The notes under the pieces: model-generated
Databases searched by the model: none
Seen by the model: only the letters and a program-made list of their open reading frames with translations
What the model was told of the DNA's origin: nothing
In this document: piece by piece, positions 1 to 10,491 of the stretch
Numbering within the stretch: position 1 is the stretch's first letter
Layout: each line of letters begins with the position of its first letter
Translations under genes and position numbers: made by a program
Assembly: GCF_000745345.1 (NCBI RefSeq)
Contig: NZ_JQNR01000005.1
Span: forward strand, 1,116,001-1,180,000
DNA from: Actinacidiphila yeochonensis CN732
GTDB lineage: Bacteria > Actinomycetota > Actinomycetes > Streptomycetales > Streptomycetaceae
Reading direction: 5' to 3'
Length of the DNA stretch: 64,000 bases

Positions 1-46
1 GTCGCTGGCCCTCATGGGAATCGGTGTGGCGCAGGTCACATCCTGA
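1..46 (+). CDS. 3' end of an upstream gene, possibly a rhomboid-family membrane protein (partial)
   Basis: The first 46 bases read in frame 2 as SLALMGIGVAQVTS followed by TGA at 44-46, with typical Streptomyces third-position GC. The hydrophobic character suits the end of a membrane protein. In Streptomyces gene order a rhomboid-type protein lies upstream of crgA, which is the only basis for the family suggestion. Fourteen residues are too few for a firm assignment. Confidence 0.4.
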   Translation, partial: SLALMGIGVAQVTS

Positions 47-83
47 CGTCCACGCCACCCGTGTCCCTGGTGTTGATCGGACG

Positions 84-381
84 TTATCCACAGTGCGGGT
101 GGCTGTGACCCGGATGCTGTGCACAGCGGGTGGAACGGGGGCGGCAGAGGGTGAAGGAGACTCGTCGGCCGCGCCGCTGCCCGGGCAAGATCGTCCGCGG
201 ACCTGGGGCGATAGGCCGTACACGGATCGTGAGCAGGGCGGGGATCCGGTGCCGGCCGGGCCGGAAAAGCGAGACGACCGGCGGCCCGGTCACCGGGCGC
301 CGGTCGTATCGGCGTCAACCTCGTAGAGGTTATCCACAGATCTTCTGACCTTTTCCCCACTGTGGATAACCATGTGGACAA
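84..381. promoter_or_regulatory. Cluster of four DnaA boxes in the crgA-flanking intergenic region
   Basis: The gap 47-463 contains no convincing gene. It holds exact TTATCCACA at 84-92 and 330-338 on the plus strand, TTATCCACA on the minus strand at 361-369, and TTGTCCACA on the minus strand at 373-381. TTGTCCACA is the form favoured by Streptomyces DnaA. The last three boxes lie within 52 bases, with the final two oriented against the second. This is not oriC itself, because dnaA and dnaN are absent and only four boxes are seen. It could titrate DnaA or regulate the flanking genes. Confidence 0.7.
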
Positions 382-463
382 GTGCGCTGCCCTTCCCCGC
401 ACACCCCGCTGGGACAGCCCGGCGGCCGACTGGAGAACCGCGGCCCCGGCTGGCTCCGCGGAG

Positions 464-718
464 CTACTTCCACTGAGTGGAGACGACGAAGCCGCCCGCG
501 ATGAACCCGAAGCCGACCACGATGTTCCAGTTCCCCAGGGCGTCCACCGGCAGGCTGCCCTGCGTGACGTAGAACAGCACGATCCAGGCCAGCCCGACCA
601 CGAAGAACGCGAGCATCAGCGGCGCGACCCAGCCGCGGTTGCTGAGCTTTATGGCGCCTGCGTTCTTGACGGGCGGCGGGGTGAAGTCTGCCTTCTTGCG
701 GACACGTGACTTCGGCAC
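464..718 (-). CDS. crgA: Cell division protein CrgA
   Basis: This 84-residue integral membrane protein is the actinobacterial septation regulator CrgA, which influences FtsZ-ring timing and bridges FtsZ, FtsI and PknA/B-linked complexes. The protein opens with the basic PKSRVRKK motif, then has two transmembrane segments (about residues 30-50 and 63-80, the latter with [10 protein letters not shown]) and ends in the characteristic STQWK. The GTG start at 718 is chosen because AGGAGA lies 7 bases upstream and the family begins M/V-PKSR; an upstream in-frame ATG would add 12 residues unlike the family. It is monocistronic and divergent from the DUF881 gene. Confidence 0.95.
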   Translation of the reverse strand: MPKSRVRKKADFTPPPVKNAGAIKLSNRGWVAPLMLAFFVVGLAWIVLFYVTQGSLPVDALGNWNIVVGFGFIAGGFVVSTQWK

Positions 719-858
719 GAGGAACTCTCCTGTCGATGCGCTGCGCAACCGCACGGTTCTGCGGGGTCAGCCTGGCGGGTGTGGGGCGTTGGAGGCACTG
801 CCGCTCCGGGCCTCCGTCAGCGTAGTGCTTCCTCGGGTTGTAAGGAGCAGGGTATTTG

Positions 859-1641
859 GTGAGTGGAGCCAGCGGCACCTCCCCCACCCCATCGTCTCTG
901 CGTGTGCACCGAAAGGTAGCGCTGCGTGTGCTCAGTGCGGGAGTCTTCGCACTGGCCGGGCTGATCTTCTGGACCAGCTTCGACACCGCCAAGGGCGTCG
1001 ACATCCGCAGCGACGACCCGTTGCCGAGGCTCTCCGACACCGTGCGCGCCGGGAGCGCCCGGGACGAGCGCCTCGACCGCCAACTCGCCGGCCTCCGCTC
1101 CGACGTGGACCGGCTCACCCGGCAGGGCAGCGGCCTCGGCTCCGCCGAGCGGGCCCGGGACGACGCCCTGGCCGAGGCGGCCGGCACCGCCCCGCTGACC
1201 GGCCCCGCGCTGGAGGTCACCCTCGACGACGCCCCGCCCGACACCGTCCCGCTGGTGCCGGACGTCCCCGACCCGAACCCCGACGACCTCGTCATCCACC
1301 AGCAGGACATCCAGGCGGTGGTGAACGCGCTGTGGCGAGGTGGCGCCGAGGGCGTCCGGGTCATGGACCAGCGGCTGGTGTCCACCAGCGCGGTGCGCTG
1401 TGTCGGCAACACCCTGATCCTCCAGGGCCGCGTCTACTCCCCGCCCTACCGGATCACCGCCGTCGGCGACCGGACCGCACTGCGCCGCGCCCTCGACGCC
1501 AGCTCCGACATCGGCACCTACCTGGAGTACGCGCGCGCCTACGGGCTCGGCTGGAAGGTCGGCGGCAGCGCGAAGGCGACGCTCCCCGGCTACGGCGGCT
1601 CCGTCGACCTGCGCTACGCGAGCCCGGTGGACCCGGGCTGA
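859..1641 (+). CDS. DUF881 family membrane-anchored protein
   Basis: A 260-residue protein with an N-terminal membrane anchor (about residues 24-42) and an extracytoplasmic DUF881 domain. Visible family features are a coiled-coil-like region (LDRQLAGLRSDVDRLTRQ), then LEVTLDDAP, HQQDIQAVVNALWRGGAEGV and ALDASSDIGTYLEYARAYGLGW. DUF881 proteins occur in actinobacterial and firmicute division and cell-wall neighbourhoods, and their biochemical role is unknown. An in-frame TTG at 856 is also possible; GTG at 859 follows AAGGAGC at a workable distance. It lies between crgA and the pabA-sortase operon, so a cell-envelope role is inferred from context only. Confidence 0.85.
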   Translation: MSGASGTSPTPSSLRVHRKVALRVLSAGVFALAGLIFWTSFDTAKGVDIRSDDPLPRLSDTVRAGSARDERLDRQLAGLRSDVDRLTRQGSGLGSAERARDDALAEAAGTAPLTGPALEVTLDDAPPDTVPLVPDVPDPNPDDLVIHQQDIQAVVNALWRGGAEGVRVMDQRLVSTSAVRCVGNTLILQGRVYSPPYRITAVGDRTALRRALDASSDIGTYLEYARAYGLGWKVGGSAKATLPGYGGSVDLRYASPVDPG

Positions 1642-1913
1642 GCCTCGGCGGGCGGGCTGTGCGCCGGGTGTGCGTCGCGTGTGCGTCGCCGGTGGTGTTC
1701 CGATGGGGCGGCGGTGAGCCGTCCGTGCTTCTGCCGTGTACCTCCCCGGCACGGACGGATGACGGCCTGTCATCCCGCCGTGAGCTGGGCCGGGGTGATT
1801 GTGCGAGTCCGGATCGAACGGCCCGACCCGATGCCGAAGCTTTGTCCGGTGGACGCCCCCAGGCCGCCTGTCTCCCTTTACCCTGTTGCGTGGACACTGA
1901 AGGAAGGCATGCC

Positions 1914-2114
1914 ATGTACGGCTGGATCTGGCGGCACCTGCCGGGCAACACGTGGGTGAGGTCGTTGATCTCCCTCGTCCTGGTGCTCGTCGTCGTCTAC
2001 CTCCTCTTCCAGTACGTGTTCCCCTGGGCGGAGCCACTGCTGCCGTTCAACGACGTGACCGTCGACAACAACAACGGTCTGGGCGTCCTGCAAGGAGTGG
2101 CTGCCGTCAGATGA
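1914..2114 (+). CDS. Small membrane protein of the pabA operon
   Basis: A 66-residue protein starting at an ATG preceded by AAGGAAGG. One strong hydrophobic segment (about residues 16-36, SLISLVLVLVVVYLLFQYVF) is followed by a short polar tail, PFNDVTVDNNNG, that would face one side of the membrane. Its TGA overlaps the pabA ATG (ATGA at 2111-2114), so the two are translationally coupled. I cannot assign a function. The internal position in a conserved operon with pabA and the sortases is the only clue. Confidence 0.8.
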   Translation: MYGWIWRHLPGNTWVRSLISLVLVLVVVYLLFQYVFPWAEPLLPFNDVTVDNNNGLGVLQGVAAVR

Positions 2115-2764
2115 GCGCACGTGTCCTCGTGGTCGACAACTACGACTCCTTCGTCTTCAACCTGGTGCAGTACCTCTACCAACTCGGCGCCGAGTGCGAG
2201 GTGCTGCGCAACGACGCGGTCCGCCCCGGCCACGCCGAGGGGTTCGACGGCGTGCTGCTCTCGCCGGGGCCCGGCACACCGGAAGAGGCCGGGGTGTGCG
2301 TGGACATGGTCCGGCACTGCGCCGAAACCGGGGTGCCCGTCTTCGGCGTCTGCCTGGGTGTGCAGTCCATGGCGGTGGCGTACGGCGGTGTGGTGAGCCG
2401 TGCCCCCGAACTGCTGCACGGCAAGACGTCGCCGGTGTTCCACGAGGGGGTCGGCGTCTTCGAAGGGCTGCCCTCGCCGTTCACCGCGACCCGCTACCAC
2501 TCCCTCGCGGTCGAACGGGACACCCTTCCGGACGAGTTGCAGGTCACCGCGTGGACGGAGAACGGGATCGTGATGGGGCTCCGGCACCGCGACGCCGCCG
2601 TGGAGGGGGTGCAGTTCCACCCGGAGTCGGTGCTCACCGAGTGGGGGCACCGGATGCTCGCCAACTGGCTCGCCGCGTGCGGTGACCAGGGTGCGGTGGA
2701 CCGCTCCCGCGGGCTGGCACCAGTGGTCGGGGCCGGCGGTCCGACCGGGAGGGTCGGGGCGTGA
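2111..2764 (+). CDS. pabA: Aminodeoxychorismate/anthranilate synthase component II (glutamine amidotransferase)
   Basis: A class I glutamine amidotransferase subunit of 217 residues. It hydrolyses glutamine and passes ammonia to a PabB or TrpE partner to make aminodeoxychorismate (folate) or anthranilate (tryptophan). The N-terminus VLVVDNYDSFVFNLVQYL, the oxyanion strand LLSPGPGTP, the nucleophile elbow FGVCLGVQ (Cys about 80) and the catalytic His-Glu pair in GVQFHPESVLTEWG are all present. No component I gene is seen nearby. The last 30 residues are low-complexity Gly/Pro/Ala. The stop overlaps the downstream sortase start (GTGA). Confidence 0.93.
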   Translation: MSARVLVVDNYDSFVFNLVQYLYQLGAECEVLRNDAVRPGHAEGFDGVLLSPGPGTPEEAGVCVDMVRHCAETGVPVFGVCLGVQSMAVAYGGVVSRAPELLHGKTSPVFHEGVGVFEGLPSPFTATRYHSLAVERDTLPDELQVTAWTENGIVMGLRHRDAAVEGVQFHPESVLTEWGHRMLANWLAACGDQGAVDRSRGLAPVVGAGGPTGRVGA

Positions 2765-4272
2765 CCACGCTCCGGCCGGAGCGTTCCGCCGACGGCTCGA
2801 CGTCCTACGAGGACACCGGGCAGTTCGAGGCTGCCGTGGGGCAGTTGAACGACCCCCTCAACGACCCGCTGCCCGGACGTCCCGCCGCGGTGCCCGACCC
2901 CCGCCCGGCCGGACCGGCCCGCCCCGGCGGGCGGCACGGCGCCGTGCCGCCCGGGTACGGGCAGACGCGGCCCGTCGCGCCCCCGCAGGGAGTCCTCCCG
3001 AGGCACCGCGGGCCCGCCGAGGCCGCTGATCCCTTCGCCGTCCCCGTTGTACCCGTCGCCCCCTCCGTTCAGGCCGGCGGCTACCCCGCCCCGCCCGGCA
3101 ACCCCTACGGGCCGTCGGCCGAGCAGGCTCCCGAAGGCGGGGACGGGCTCGTCAGCTGGTTCCAGCAGCAGTCCCAGGCATCCCCGCAGGACCGGTTCCG
3201 GCAACAGTCCCAGGACCGGTTCCTGGACCGTCCCCAGGACCCGCCTCAGCGGTCGGACCACCGCGGGGGCCCGGCGGGCTCCACCGGGGAGGCCGCCGAC
3301 CAGACGGCGAAGCTGCCGGTGGTCGGGGCGGTACCCGGCCACGGCGCCGGCGAGGACACCGCCGTCCTGGCCGCCGTGTCGACCGAGGCGACCTCGGCGG
3401 GTGCCGCCGGCGTTCCCGGCACCGCCCCCGGGGAGCCCGGCGGCCGGGCCGCCCGGCGCAAGGCCGCGGCCAGGAACGGCGGCCACCGGGCCCGCGGGCG
3501 GACGCCGGCGCAGCCGCCGGCCGCACCGCCCGACGCCGCCGTGCCCATGACGCGGATGGAGGCCCGCCGGGCCGCGAAGGCGGCCAAGGAGAGCCCCGCG
3601 GTGGTGGCCAGCCGGGTCATAGGCGAGGTGTTCATCACCGCCGGCGTGCTGATGCTGCTCTTCGTCTCCTACCAGCTCTGGTGGACCAACGTCCGCGCCC
3701 ACGAGCAGGCCGACAGCGCGTCGAACAAGCTCGAACAGCAGTGGAAGACCGAGCAGTCCGACCCGGACCGCGCCCCCGGCACCTTCTCGCCGGGTCAGGG
3801 CTTCGCGATCATGTACATCCCGAAGCTGGACGTGAAGGCCCCGATCGCCCAGGGCGTCGACAAGACCAAGGTCCTCGACCACGGGATGGTCGGCCACTAC
3901 GACGGCGCCCTGAACACCGCGATGCCCTGGGACAAGTCCGGCAACTTCGCGGTCGCCGCCCACCGCAACACGCACGGCGAGCCGTTCCGCTACATCAACC
4001 ACCTGGTGCCCGGCGACAAGGTGGTCGTGGAGACGTCCACCACCTACTACACGTACCAGATCACCAGCTCGCTGGCCTCCACTCCGCCGACCAACATCAG
4101 CGTGCTCCAGCCCGTCCCGGTCGGCTCGGGGTTCACCCAGCCCGGGCGGTACATCACCCTCACCACCTGCACGCCGGAGTTCACCAGCACCAACCGGCTG
4201 ATCGTCTGGGGCAAGCTGGTCGAGGAGCGGCCGCGCAGCGAGGGCAAGCCCGACGCGCTGGTCGACAACTGA
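2761..4272 (+). CDS. srtE: Class E sortase with long Pro-rich N-terminal cytoplasmic region
   Basis: A 503-residue sortase. Class E enzymes in Streptomyces anchor LAxTG proteins such as chaplins to peptidoglycan. Residues 1 to about 260 are a low-complexity Pro/Ala/Gln-rich cytoplasmic region, followed by a basic stretch (MEARRAAKAAKE), one membrane segment (VFITAGVLMLLFVSYQLWW) and the extracytoplasmic sortase barrel. Catalytic residues are the His in AVAAHRNTHG, the Cys in LTTCTPEF and the Arg in STNRLIVWG. The N-terminal half is much longer than a typical sortase and may interact with intracellular partners. It is translationally coupled to pabA and followed 10 bases later by a second sortase. 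Confidence 0.92.
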   Translation: MTTLRPERSADGSTSYEDTGQFEAAVGQLNDPLNDPLPGRPAAVPDPRPAGPARPGGRHGAVPPGYGQTRPVAPPQGVLPRHRGPAEAADPFAVPVVPVAPSVQAGGYPAPPGNPYGPSAEQAPEGGDGLVSWFQQQSQASPQDRFRQQSQDRFLDRPQDPPQRSDHRGGPAGSTGEAADQTAKLPVVGAVPGHGAGEDTAVLAAVSTEATSAGAAGVPGTAPGEPGGRAARRKAAARNGGHRARGRTPAQPPAAPPDAAVPMTRMEARRAAKAAKESPAVVASRVIGEVFITAGVLMLLFVSYQLWWTNVRAHEQADSASNKLEQQWKTEQSDPDRAPGTFSPGQGFAIMYIPKLDVKAPIAQGVDKTKVLDHGMVGHYDGALNTAMPWDKSGNFAVAAHRNTHGEPFRYINHLVPGDKVVVETSTTYYTYQITSSLASTPPTNISVLQPVPVGSGFTQPGRYITLTTCTPEFTSTNRLIVWGKLVEERPRSEGKPDALVDN

Positions 4273-4282
4273 GCCGCCGGCC

Positions 4283-5035
4283 ATGGCCGCGGCAGGCACG
4301 GACGAACGGGGCAGTGTGACCACCAGCGCGCAGGGCAGGAGACCGGGCAGGATCGCCCGCACGGTCAGCGTCGTCGGCGAGGTGCTGATCACCCTGGGGT
4401 TGGTGCTCGCGCTCTTCGTCGTCTACTCGCTGTGGTGGACGAACGTGGTCGCCGACCGGCACGCCCAGGCGGCCGGCGACAAGGTCCGCAAAGAGTGGGC
4501 GCAGGCCCAGGCCGGGAGCGGCAAGGGAGCCGTACCCCGCGGGCTGGACACCAAGGACGGCATCGGCTTCCTGCACGTGCCGGCCATGGGGCACGGCTAC
4601 GAGGTGCTGGTGAAGAAGGGCACCTCCACGAAGGTGCTCAACGAGGGCGTGGCCGGCTACTACACCGAACCCACCCCGGCCGCGATGCCCTGGGACAGCA
4701 CCGGCAACTTCACGGTGGCGGCACACCGCGACGGGCACGGCGCGAAGTTCCACAAGATCGACAAGATCCACGTCGGCGACCCGGTCGTCTTCGAGTCCAA
4801 GGACACCTGGTACGTCTACAAGGTCTACAAGGTCCTCGACCAGACCTCGAAGTACGACGTGGCGGTGACCGACCAGGTCCCCAAGCAGTCCGGCAAGACC
4901 CGTCCGGGCCGGTACATCACGCTGACCACCTGCACGCCCGTCTACACCTCGCTCTACCGCTACGTGGTCTGGGGCCAGCTGGTGCGGACCCAGAAGGTCG
5001 ACGCCCAGCGCACCCCGCCCCCCGAGCTGCGCTGA
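4283..5035 (+). CDS. srtE: Class E sortase (second, short form)
   Basis: A 250-residue class E sortase lacking the long N-terminal region of its upstream neighbour. It has one membrane segment (VLITLGLVLALFVVYSLWW), then the barrel with catalytic His in AAHRDGHG, Cys in LTTCTPVY and Arg in LYRYVVWG. The ATG at 4283 lacks an obvious Shine-Dalgarno; GTG at 4316 is an alternative start that removes 11 residues. It is probably paralogous to the preceding gene, with strong similarity from the membrane segment onward. The operon ends at the hairpin 5132-5174. Confidence 0.9.
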   Translation: MAAAGTDERGSVTTSAQGRRPGRIARTVSVVGEVLITLGLVLALFVVYSLWWTNVVADRHAQAAGDKVRKEWAQAQAGSGKGAVPRGLDTKDGIGFLHVPAMGHGYEVLVKKGTSTKVLNEGVAGYYTEPTPAAMPWDSTGNFTVAAHRDGHGAKFHKIDKIHVGDPVVFESKDTWYVYKVYKVLDQTSKYDVAVTDQVPKQSGKTRPGRYITLTTCTPVYTSLYRYVVWGQLVRTQKVDAQRTPPPELR

Positions 5036-5131
5036 CAGCTCCCCCCGGGGGAGGCCCGCGGTGGGAAGCCCGGGTACGACGGTGGCCCGGGTACGGCGGA
5101 GGGCCGGTACCCGCGACGGGCCCACGTACGA

Positions 5132-5174
5132 CGAAGGGGTCCGCGGCCTGGAAACCAGGCCGCGGACCCCTTCG
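5132..5174. terminator. Bidirectional hairpin terminator between the sortase and pknB operons
   Basis: A perfect 20-bp stem (arms 5132-5151 and 5155-5174) with an AAA loop lies between two convergent genes. The core arm is GGGGTCCGCGGCCTGG. There is no long T tract, which is normal in high-GC actinomycetes. Its location serves both transcription directions. Confidence 0.85.
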
Positions 5175-5212
5175 CCTCGTGCGCTACCGGAGGGCCGGCG
5201 CTTCTCCCGGCA

Positions 5213-7207
<1,995 letters not shown>

Positions 7208-7623
7208 AGCTCTGCCCTCTCCTCATTCCCGTTCTCACCCTGAAAGCGGACCGGACCAGCCGGGGTCGCGTCAAGCCAGACCTGCGGTCCTGCCCGGGCC
7301 TACGCTACCGGTCGTCCCAGGCGCAACTCCGGCCTGGCGGCGCGCTGATACCCGACCGGTACCTGGCGGGACGGCCGCCGGACCGTGACGCTCGTCTCAC
7401 GTGCCGCTGGTCACGCGGGGCTTCGTCCGGGGGCTGTCCGCCAGCTACCCGTTGATCATCTGATGGTCATCTAGGGGCCTTCCGGAGCCTTTCCGATCCC
7501 TTTCCGATCCCTTTCAGACCCTCTCGGAGCCCTCGCTGTGCCGTTACGAGCCTTTACGAGCTTTACGAGCCCTCACGAGCCTGACGAGCTCCTGCGAGCC
7601 TCTCGCGAGGTGGGCGGTGCCGG
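7208..7623 (-). other. Intergenic region upstream of pknB with short direct repeats
   Basis: No convincing gene is seen in these 416 bases. There is an 11-bp tandem repeat (TTCCGATCCCT at 7491-7501 and 7502-7512) with degenerate neighbours, and a series of TTACGAGC-like repeats at 7543-7605. The stretch is less GC-rich than its surroundings and would form the pknB leader and promoter region. Confidence 0.5.
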
Positions 7624-9084
7624 TCACTTGCCGAGGACCGCCTCCATCACCTTCTTGGCGATCGGCGCCGCGAAGCCGCCACCGGAGACGTCGGCGTGGT
7701 TGGCGGAGGCGTCCTCGACGACGACCGCCACCGCGACCGGCGAGCCCTGGTCGGTCTTGGCGTACGAGACGAACCAGGCGTACGGGATGCCCTTGTTGTC
7801 GACACCGTTCTGCGCGGTGCCGGTCTTGCCGCCGACGGTCACGCCCGGGATCTGCGCGTTGGTTCCGGTGCCGCTGCTGACCACCGTCTCCATCATCGAC
7901 TGGAGCTTCTGCGCGTTCTCCGGGGAGAGCGGGGTGCTCAGCTGCGTGGGCGTGGTCTGGGCGATCGTCGACAGGTTCGGCGCCTCCAGCTTGTCCACCT
8001 CGTACGGCTTCATCAGCTTGCCGTCGTTGGCGATCGCCGAGGCGACCATGGCCATCTGGAGCGGGGTGGCCGCGGTGTCGAACTGGCCGATCGAGGACTG
8101 CGCCAGGTGGTCGGGGGTCATCGTCGTGTCGAAGTTGCTGGCGGCGGAGCGGACCGGGACGAACTGCTCCTTGTTGAAGCCGAACTGCTCGGCCTCGCTC
8201 ACCATGTCTTTCAGGCCGACGTCGTCACCGAGCTTGCCGAAGACGGAGTTGCAGGAGTACTTCAGCGCGTCTCGCAGCGAGGCTTTCTTGCAGGGGATGT
8301 TGCCCTCGTTCACCAGAGGCGTGGTGGTACCCGGCGGGGTGTAGGGGTCGGGCGAGTCCGTCTTGGCGTCGATGTCGCTCGACGTGCCGTCCTGGAGCGC
8401 GGCGGCGGCGGTGACCAGCTTGAAGGTCGAACCCGGCGGGTAGGTCTGGCGCAGCGCCCGGTTGAGCGTCGGGTCGTCGGCGTCGCTGGTCTTCTGCAGC
8501 GACGTCCAGTTCTTCTCGTCGGTCAGCGAGTTGCCGGCGATGGACGACGGGTCGTAGGAGGGCGTGCTGGCCATGGCGAGGACGGCGCCGGTGCGCGGGT
8601 CCAGCGCCACGACGGCGCCCTTCTTGCTGCCGAGGCCGTCGTACGCGGCCTTCTGGGCCTTGGCGTTGAGGGTGGTCACCACGTTGCCGCCCTGCTTCTC
8701 CTTGCCGGTGAGCAGGTCGACGGTGCGGTTGAAGAACAGCCGGTCGTCGTCGCCGGTGAGGAACTTGTCCTCGACGCCCTCCAGCATCGTGGTGCTGTAC
8801 GCCTGCGAGGCGAACCCGGTGACCGGCGCCCACATCGGGCCGTCGGTGTAGGTGCGCTTGTACTTGAAGTCGCTGCCGGTGGTCTCGGTGTGGCCGGTTA
8901 TCGCCTTGCCGTCGACGATGATGTCGCCGCGCGGCTCCGCGTACTGGTTGATCGCCACCCGGCGGTTGTGCACGTCGCTGGAGAGCTGGTCCGCCTCGAC
9001 GAACTGCACGTAGTTCACGCGCACGAGCAGGGCGAGGACGAGCAGACCGCAGAAGACCGCGACCCGCCGAAGGGGTTTGTTCAC
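7624..9084 (-). CDS. pbpA: Class B penicillin-binding protein PbpA (transpeptidase)
   Basis: A 486-residue monofunctional transpeptidase that cross-links peptidoglycan with its SEDS partner FtsW/RodA. It has a short cytoplasmic N-terminus, one membrane anchor (about 7-27), a dimerisation region and the penicillin-binding domain. Active-site motifs are STFK (Ser219, Lys222), SCN (277-279) and KTG in VGGKTGTAQNG. The GTG start at 9084 overlaps the ftsW TGA (GTGA at 9081-9084), so the two are co-translated. A longer open frame upstream is only the shadow of ftsW. Confidence 0.95.
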   Translation of the reverse strand: MNKPLRRVAVFCGLLVLALLVRVNYVQFVEADQLSSDVHNRRVAINQYAEPRGDIIVDGKAITGHTETTGSDFKYKRTYTDGPMWAPVTGFASQAYSTTMLEGVEDKFLTGDDDRLFFNRTVDLLTGKEKQGGNVVTTLNAKAQKAAYDGLGSKKGAVVALDPRTGAVLAMASTPSYDPSSIAGNSLTDEKNWTSLQKTSDADDPTLNRALRQTYPPGSTFKLVTAAAALQDGTSSDIDAKTDSPDPYTPPGTTTPLVNEGNIPCKKASLRDALKYSCNSVFGKLGDDVGLKDMVSEAEQFGFNKEQFVPVRSAASNFDTTMTPDHLAQSSIGQFDTAATPLQMAMVASAIANDGKLMKPYEVDKLEAPNLSTIAQTTPTQLSTPLSPENAQKLQSMMETVVSSGTGTNAQIPGVTVGGKTGTAQNGVDNKGIPYAWFVSYAKTDQGSPVAVAVVVEDASANHADVSGGGFAAPIAKKVMEAVLGK

Positions 9085-10463
9085 TGGCTGCGCACCACCT
9101 GGGTCGCTTCGGCGTCGGGTGAGGGGGCGGGGCTCGGCGCGGGGCGCCGGGCCGTGTCGCTGATCCTCAGCAGGATCGCGATGAGTGCCCAGTTGGCGAT
9201 CACGGAGGAGCCGCCCTGGGCGAGGAAGGGCATGGTCATACCGGTCAGCGGGATCAGCCCGGTGACGCCGCCGGCGACCACGAAGACCTGGAGGGCGAAG
9301 CCGCCGGACAGGCCGATGGCCAGGAGCTTGCCGAACGGGTCGCGGGCGGCCAGCGCGGTGCGGATGCCGCGCTCGATCAGCAACGCGTACAGCAGCAGCA
9401 CGGCCATCAGACCCGCCAGGCCCAGCTCCTCGCCGACGGTGGCCAGGATGTAGTCGCTCTTGGAGGCGATGCCGCCGATCAGCCGCGAGTAGCCCTGGCC
9501 GAGGCCGGAGCCGAACAGGCCGCCGGAGCCGAAGGCGTACATCGCCTGCGCGGTCTCGGTGACGCCGCCGTTCTGCAGCGCCAGCGGGTGCAGCCAGTCC
9601 GTGACGCGGACCTTGACGTGGGCCTCGGTGGAGCCGACCACGAAGGCGCCGGCGCCGCTGAGCAGCAGGCCGAAGACGATCCAGCTGGTCCGCTCGGTGG
9701 CGACGTACAGCATGATCACGAAGAGGCCGAAGAAGAGCAGCGAGGTGCCGAGGTCGGTCTCGAAGACCAGGATGAGCAGGCTTATCGCCCAGATCACCAG
9801 GATCGGGCCGAGGTCGCGGCCGCGCGGCAGGTACAGGCCCATGAAGCGGCGCGAGGCCAGCGCCAGGGCGTCCCGCTTGACCATCAGGTAGCCGGCGAAG
9901 AAGACCGCGATGATGATCTTGGCGAACTCGCCCGGCTGGAGCGAGCCGATGCCGGGCAGCCTGATCCAGATCCGCGCGCCGTACACCGGCGGGAAGAAGA
10001 CCGGCAGGATCAGCAGCACCAGCGCCAGGACCATCGAGATGTACGTGTAGCGCTGGAGTACCCGGTGGTCCTTGAGGAAGAACAGCACCAGGCCGAAGAG
10101 CACCAGGCCCAGGGCGGACCACATCAGCTGGTTCGGCGCCATCGGGGCGCCGAGCCGGGGCTCCTGGTCCAGCCGCCAGATCAGCACCAGGCCGAGGCCG
10201 TTGAGGAGGGTGGCGATCGGCAGCATCAGCGGGTCGGAGTACGGGGCGAACTTCCGCACCAGCAGGTGCGCTATGCCAGCCAGCAGGCCCAGCCCGAGGC
10301 CGTACTCGGCCAGCCCGGCGGGCACCGAGCCGTGCTTGGCCAGGCCGGCGTCGGCGAAGGCGTAGACCGGGATCGCGACCGCGAAGACGAGCAGGGCCAG
10401 TTCGGTGTTGCGCCGGTTGGGCGCGCCGACCGAGGTGATGGTGGTGGTGTTGCTGGAGCTCAT
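9081..10463 (-). CDS. ftsW: SEDS-family peptidoglycan glycosyltransferase FtsW/RodA
   Basis: A 460-residue polytopic membrane protein with about ten transmembrane segments. SEDS proteins polymerise lipid II into glycan strands together with a class B PBP, here PbpA. Family signatures include the WIRLPGIGSLQPGEFAK region, DLGTSLLFFGLF and the C-terminal LIPLTGMTMPFLAQGGSS. The ATG at 10463 has AGGAGG 12 bases upstream. It lies between the PP2C phosphatase and pbpA, the standard actinobacterial arrangement. Whether this copy acts in division or elongation cannot be told from sequence. Confidence 0.95.
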   Translation of the reverse strand: MSSSNTTTITSVGAPNRRNTELALLVFAVAIPVYAFADAGLAKHGSVPAGLAEYGLGLGLLAGIAHLLVRKFAPYSDPLMLPIATLLNGLGLVLIWRLDQEPRLGAPMAPNQLMWSALGLVLFGLVLFFLKDHRVLQRYTYISMVLALVLLILPVFFPPVYGARIWIRLPGIGSLQPGEFAKIIIAVFFAGYLMVKRDALALASRRFMGLYLPRGRDLGPILVIWAISLLILVFETDLGTSLLFFGLFVIMLYVATERTSWIVFGLLLSGAGAFVVGSTEAHVKVRVTDWLHPLALQNGGVTETAQAMYAFGSGGLFGSGLGQGYSRLIGGIASKSDYILATVGEELGLAGLMAVLLLYALLIERGIRTALAARDPFGKLLAIGLSGGFALQVFVVAGGVTGLIPLTGMTMPFLAQGGSSVIANWALIAILLRISDTARRPAPSPAPSPDAEATQVVRSQ

Positions 10464-10491
10464 GGTGAGCCGGTTCCTCCTGCCGCGGCGG

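Noticed and set aside
47..463. Chromosomal origin of replication
   Set aside because: DnaA boxes are present, but dnaA/dnaN are absent and box number is far below that of Streptomyces oriC.
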